Source: JABJAG01 sp965222215 (GTDB lineage Bacteria > Pseudomonadota > Alphaproteobacteria > UBA6615). Taken from it: a stretch of DNA of 64,000 bases. Position 1 is the first letter of the stretch. Every line of letters begins with the position of its first letter. Below, one piece after another: positions 61,208-64,000 of the stretch. The stretch covers positions 1,798,001-1,862,000 of the forward strand of contig OZ244931.1 of the NCBI GenBank assembly GCA_965222215.1. The letters are read 5' to 3'. The translations under genes and the position numbers were made by a program. Under the pieces are notes generated by a model that worked only from the letters and a program-made list of their open reading frames with translations, made no database searches and was not told where the DNA came from.

Positions 61208-61990
61208 ATGCTCGTCGACAGCCATTGTCATCTCGATTTCAAGGACTTCGCGGACGAACTTGACGATGTGATCGCGCGCGCGGGCGATGCCGGCGTGGGC
61301 ACGATGGTCACCATCTCGACCCATCTGAGCAAGTTCGACCAGGTGCGCGCCGTCGCCGGGCGGTTCGACAACGTCTGGTGCACGGTCGGCGTGCACCCTC
61401 ACCACGCGGGCGAGGAGGGGCAGGACACCCCCGATACGCTGATCGAGCTGGCCGATAACCCGCGCGTCGTGGGGATCGGCGAATCCGGGCTCGACTACTA
61501 CTACGACCGCAGCCCCCGTGACCGGCAGCAGATCAGCTTCCGCGCCCATATCGCCGCGGCCCGCGAGACCGGCCTGCCGCTGGTCATCCACGCCCGCGAC
61601 GCCGACGACGACTGCGCCAACATTCTGCGCGACGAGATGGAGAAGGGGGCGTTCACCGCCGTCATGCATTGCTTCTCCAGCGGCCGCGGCCTCGCCGAGG
61701 CCGCCCTCGACCTGGGCCTCTACATCAGTTTCTCGGGCATCGTGACGTTCAAGACTGCCGAGGAGCTGCGCGAGATCGCCCGCGACGTGCCGGAGGACCG
61801 CATTCTGGTCGAAACCGACGCGCCGTTCCTCGCGCCCGTCCCCAATCGCGGCAAACGAAACGAACCGGCGTTTGTCGCCCACACGGCGGATGTTCTGGCC
61901 GATGTGCGCGGCACGGACCGCGAAACCCTTGACGCCGCCACCACGGACAACTTCTTTCGCCTGTTCAACCGCGCCGAACGGCCTGCCTGA
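61208..61990 (+). CDS. tatD: TatD-family metal-dependent deoxyribonuclease
   Basis: 260 residues. The first metal site is VDSHCHLDFKDF (His6, His8), followed by CTVGVHPHHA, GIGESGLDYYYDRSPRDRQQ, LVIHARDADDD, AVMHCFSSG and the C-terminal VETDAPFLAPVPNRGKRNEP. It degrades DNA and may act in quality control. ATG 61208 lies 2 bases after metG. Confidence 0.95.
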   Translation: MLVDSHCHLDFKDFADELDDVIARAGDAGVGTMVTISTHLSKFDQVRAVAGRFDNVWCTVGVHPHHAGEEGQDTPDTLIELADNPRVVGIGESGLDYYYDRSPRDRQQISFRAHIAAARETGLPLVIHARDADDDCANILRDEMEKGAFTAVMHCFSSGRGLAEAALDLGLYISFSGIVTFKTAEELREIARDVPEDRILVETDAPFLAPVPNRGKRNEPAFVAHTADVLADVRGTDRETLDAATTDNFFRLFNRAERPA

Positions 61991-61998
61991 GGCGTTCG

Positions 61999-62784
61999 GT
62001 GAGCCGGATGAAGGTCACTGTCCTCGGCTGCGGAAGTTCCGGCGGTACGCCGCTGATCGGGCCGGACGGCTGGGCGGATATCGACCGCGACAACCCGAAA
62101 AACCGGCGCCGCAGGCCCTCGATCGTGGTCGAAACCGACGAGATCCGTATCCTCGTCGACACGTCGCCCGACCTGCGCATGCAGCTTCTGGACGCGGAGA
62201 TCTGGGACATCGACGCGATCCTGTTCACCCACGCCCATGCGGACCATGTGAACGGCATTGACGATATCCGGACCCTGAACTACCGCAGGGGCGGCCCGAT
62301 CGACGCGTACACCGCCGCGGATACACTGGAAATTCTGCAGGAACGTTTCGGCTACGTGTTCGAGCCGTATCCGACGCCAAAGCCCCAGTTCTGGCGCCCA
62401 TGCCTGACGCCCCACGTGCTGAACGGCGCGCTCACCCTGGGCGACGTCGAAATCCAGTGGTTTCGGCAGGAACACGGCCGGTTTCCCTCGCTCGGGTTCA
62501 GGTTCGGCGCGTTCGCGTACTCGACCGACGTGAAAATGCTCCCCGACGAGGCCTTCGACATCCTCGACGGCGTCGATACGTGGATCGTCGACGCATTGGG
62601 CGAGACGCCGCACCCGACCCACAGCCACCAGGCCCAGACCCTGGAATGGATCGAGCGCGTCCGGCCGCGCCGCGCATTTCTGACCCACATGAGCCACCGC
62701 GTGGACTACGAACGCCTGCGCCGACAACTGCCGGACGGCGTGGAGCCGGCCTATGACGGCCTGGTGCTTGATATCCCGCAGTAG
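61999..62784 (+). CDS. MBL-fold hydrolase, PhnP-like
   Basis: 261 residues. VLGCGSSGGTPLIGPDGWAD at the start, metal site FTHAHADHVNGIDDIR, AYSTDVKMLPDEAF and FLTHMSHRVDYERL. These mark the PhnP/ElaC-like cyclic phosphodiesterases that often follow tatD in alphaproteobacteria. I choose GTG 61999, since GAGG lies six bases upstream; ATG 62008 is 15 bases from it. Confidence 0.9.
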   Translation: MSRMKVTVLGCGSSGGTPLIGPDGWADIDRDNPKNRRRRPSIVVETDEIRILVDTSPDLRMQLLDAEIWDIDAILFTHAHADHVNGIDDIRTLNYRRGGPIDAYTAADTLEILQERFGYVFEPYPTPKPQFWRPCLTPHVLNGALTLGDVEIQWFRQEHGRFPSLGFRFGAFAYSTDVKMLPDEAFDILDGVDTWIVDALGETPHPTHSHQAQTLEWIERVRPRRAFLTHMSHRVDYERLRRQLPDGVEPAYDGLVLDIPQ

Positions 62785-62810
62785 GCTAGGGTCGACACAC
62801 ACTCAAAAGT

Positions 62811-62884
62811 CGTCATGCCCGGGCCTGACCCGGGCATCTCCGGCTCAGGCGCATGAGATTGCCGGGTCAAGCCCGGCAATGACG
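62811..62884. repeat. Imperfect palindromic intergenic repeat
   Basis: Two 30-base arms (62811-62840, 62855-62884) around a 14-base spacer; the right arm reversed matches the left at 25 of 30 positions. Both begin CGTCAT and contain an inner CCGGG/CCCGG hairpin, the form of a dispersed repeat of alphaproteobacteria. Confidence 0.78.
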
Positions 62885-62901
62885 CGAAACAGGAGAGTTT
62901 C

Positions 62902-63588
62902 ATGACCATCGAACGCGAAATCATCTATGTCGGCGATCCCATGTGCTCATGGTGCTGGGGCTTTTCGCCCGTGCTCGAGAAAATGGCGGAAGACTACAAG
63001 GACACGGCGCCGCTGCGGGTAATCGTCGGCGGCCTGCATGCCTTCGACACGGATCCCATGAGCGACGAGTACAAGGCCACGATCAAGCATCACTGGGAAC
63101 AGGTCGCGGAATCCACCGGTGCGGAGTTCAACTATGCGTTCTTCGACCGCGATGGCTTCGTGCTCGACACCGAACCGGCTTGCCGCGCCACGGTCGTGGT
63201 GCGCAATCTCAAGCCGGAAGCGCTGCTGAGCTTCTACGAGCGCATCCACAAGGGCTATTACGTCGAGGACACCGACACGACGGCGCTTGATACGTTTCTG
63301 GACTACGCCGAAAAGGAAGGCATCGACCGCGACGAGTTCCGTACGGCGTTCGAATCCGAAGAGATGAAACAGCAGACGCTGGACGATTTCGCATGGTGCC
63401 AGCAGGCGGGGGTGACCGGGTTCCCGACCGTCGTGCTCCGCGAGGACGACACCATGGCCGCGCTCACGGTCGGCTATCAGCCGTTCGACAGCCTGAAGCC
63501 GGTCCTGGATGCATGGGTGTCCGGCGATTTGAGCGTCAAGAAGCAGGTCGAGGCGGCCCAGCAGGCGGAAGCCCAACAGCAGCAGTAG
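62902..63588 (+). CDS. DsbA-family protein with CSWC active site
   Basis: 228 residues. EREIIYVGDPMCSWCWGFSP places CSWC at 15-18; QQAGVTGFPTVVLREDDT is the cis-Pro loop. No signal peptide is visible, so a cytoplasmic thiol oxidoreductase of the COG3531 type is likely; the C-terminus is a Gln/Ala-rich tail (AAQQAEAQQQQ). ATG 62902 has CAGGAGAG upstream. Confidence 0.9.
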   Translation: MTIEREIIYVGDPMCSWCWGFSPVLEKMAEDYKDTAPLRVIVGGLHAFDTDPMSDEYKATIKHHWEQVAESTGAEFNYAFFDRDGFVLDTEPACRATVVVRNLKPEALLSFYERIHKGYYVEDTDTTALDTFLDYAEKEGIDRDEFRTAFESEEMKQQTLDDFAWCQQAGVTGFPTVVLREDDTMAALTVGYQPFDSLKPVLDAWVSGDLSVKKQVEAAQQAEAQQQQ

Positions 63589-63639
63589 AAAGGATAATGG
63601 CGTCTAAGCTACTGGGATAAAACCATACTTACAATTTAA

Positions 63640-63655
63640 CATAATATATATTATG
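63640..63655. repeat. AT-rich perfect palindrome
   Basis: CATAATATATATTATG is a perfect 16-bp palindrome between the ends of two convergent genes. It may be a weak bidirectional terminator or operator, or nothing; the region (63589-63666) is much richer in A+T than the rest. Confidence 0.3.
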
Positions 63656-63666
63656 CGATTAATGAC

Positions 63667-64000
63667 TTACCCAATCTCAACGTTGAATATGTACTCTCCG
63701 GCATCCCTGCCATCGATTCTGAGCCGAACTCCCCACAATCCAGTTGGCGCTCCTTGGCCGACGAACAGAGATTTGACCTCCCACGTCCCGATATAGTTCT
63801 TGCCTGTCGGCCCCATCTTGAAACTGGATCTCCGCCAGCTGTCTCGTTCATTGAACCAAACGAGTTGAACGTCCCGCTGACGCTTGGTCGCATCAATCAT
63901 CAAGTAGAAATGTACCCATGATTCGTAGAGAAACTCGTGCTTGCGTGGCGGTGCATGGCCCGCAATCTCCGACAGGATTCTTGCGGGAGGCGGTTGGTCC
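63667..64000 (-). CDS. Partial protein of unknown function (C-terminal part)
   Basis: The frame is open from the stop at 63667 to the window edge, so the start lies beyond 64000. The 110 residues seen include PARILSEIAGHAPPRKHEFL, then DVQLVWFNERDSWRRSSFKM, TGKNYIGTWEVKSLF and GVRLRIDGRDAGEYIFNVEI, a beta-rich pattern. I do not recognise it. The C-terminal third has somewhat lower GC than neighbours, which may signal recent acquisition. Confidence 0.62.
   Translation of the reverse strand, partial: DQPPPARILSEIAGHAPPRKHEFLYESWVHFYLMIDATKRQRDVQLVWFNERDSWRRSSFKMGPTGKNYIGTWEVKSLFVGQGAPTGLWGVRLRIDGRDAGEYIFNVEIG

Overview
The window is a GC-rich chromosomal segment of an alphaproteobacterium, most likely a free-living Rhodospirillales-type organism. 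This rests on gene neighbourhoods known from that class: gyrA-coaD-cyclophilin, DUF502/recG next to sdhE-mfd, and rlpA-dacC-tmk-holB-metG-tatD-MBL hydrolase. Gene density is high, no gap exceeds 300 bases, and there is no prophage, transposase or CRISPR array. Most of it is core chromosome with small accessory gene sets between.

Layout. 1-4.5 kb: the end of a membrane-protein gene and its terminator, then gyrA, coaD and a periplasmic cyclophilin. 4.5-8.8 kb (minus): a TonB-dependent receptor, a YfiR-family periplasmic protein and a CHASE8/HAMP histidine kinase, which look like one envelope sensing operon. 9-13.8 kb: tRNA-Lys, a SulP anion transporter with a tandem UspA protein, and a DEAD-box RNA helicase followed by a 53-residue charged protein. 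13.9-16.9 kb (minus): a 1011-residue RTX calcium-binding protein built from repeated modules. 17-24.4 kb: MFS transporter, MORN protein, VanZ-like protein, NeuD-type acetyltransferase, DUF4126 protein, alpha/beta hydrolase, coiled-coil protein, UspA. 24.5-31.6 kb: two tandem tRNA-Leu genes, DUF502, recG, sdhE, mfd.

31.6-39.8 kb: DsbA-like protein, NIPSNAP protein, an arsenate reductase/aquaporin pair, a Bax-like glucosaminidase, a YCII protein, an AsmA-like protein, a methyltransferase coupled to recQ, a GNAT enzyme, tRNA-Ser. 39.9-45.1 kb: a PhnD-like binding protein with a HAMP protein that resembles a histidine kinase lacking its catalytic parts, a CmcJ-type oxidoreductase, a DMT transporter and a PilZ protein. 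45.2-54.2 kb: small-molecule metabolism (two LLM flavin oxidoreductases, two SDRs, formamidase-like enzyme, amidohydrolase, persulfide dioxygenase-rhodanese fusion, MAPEG protein). 54.4-62.8 kb: cell-wall enzymes (MltB, RlpA, D-Ala-D-Ala carboxypeptidase) followed by a tightly packed tmk-holB-metG-tatD-MBL series. 62.8-64 kb: a palindromic repeat, a DsbA-like protein, then an AT-rich stretch and a partial unknown gene running off the window.

The most interesting items are the TonB receptor/YfiR/CHASE8-kinase operon with an inverted repeat in its leader, the fourfold module (including the terminal DDFxF-like motif) of the RTX protein, the PhnD-like/degenerate-kinase pair, and the recurrence of CTAG-overlapped stop codons at six convergent gene pairs. 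All are inferences from sequence alone; no database search was possible.
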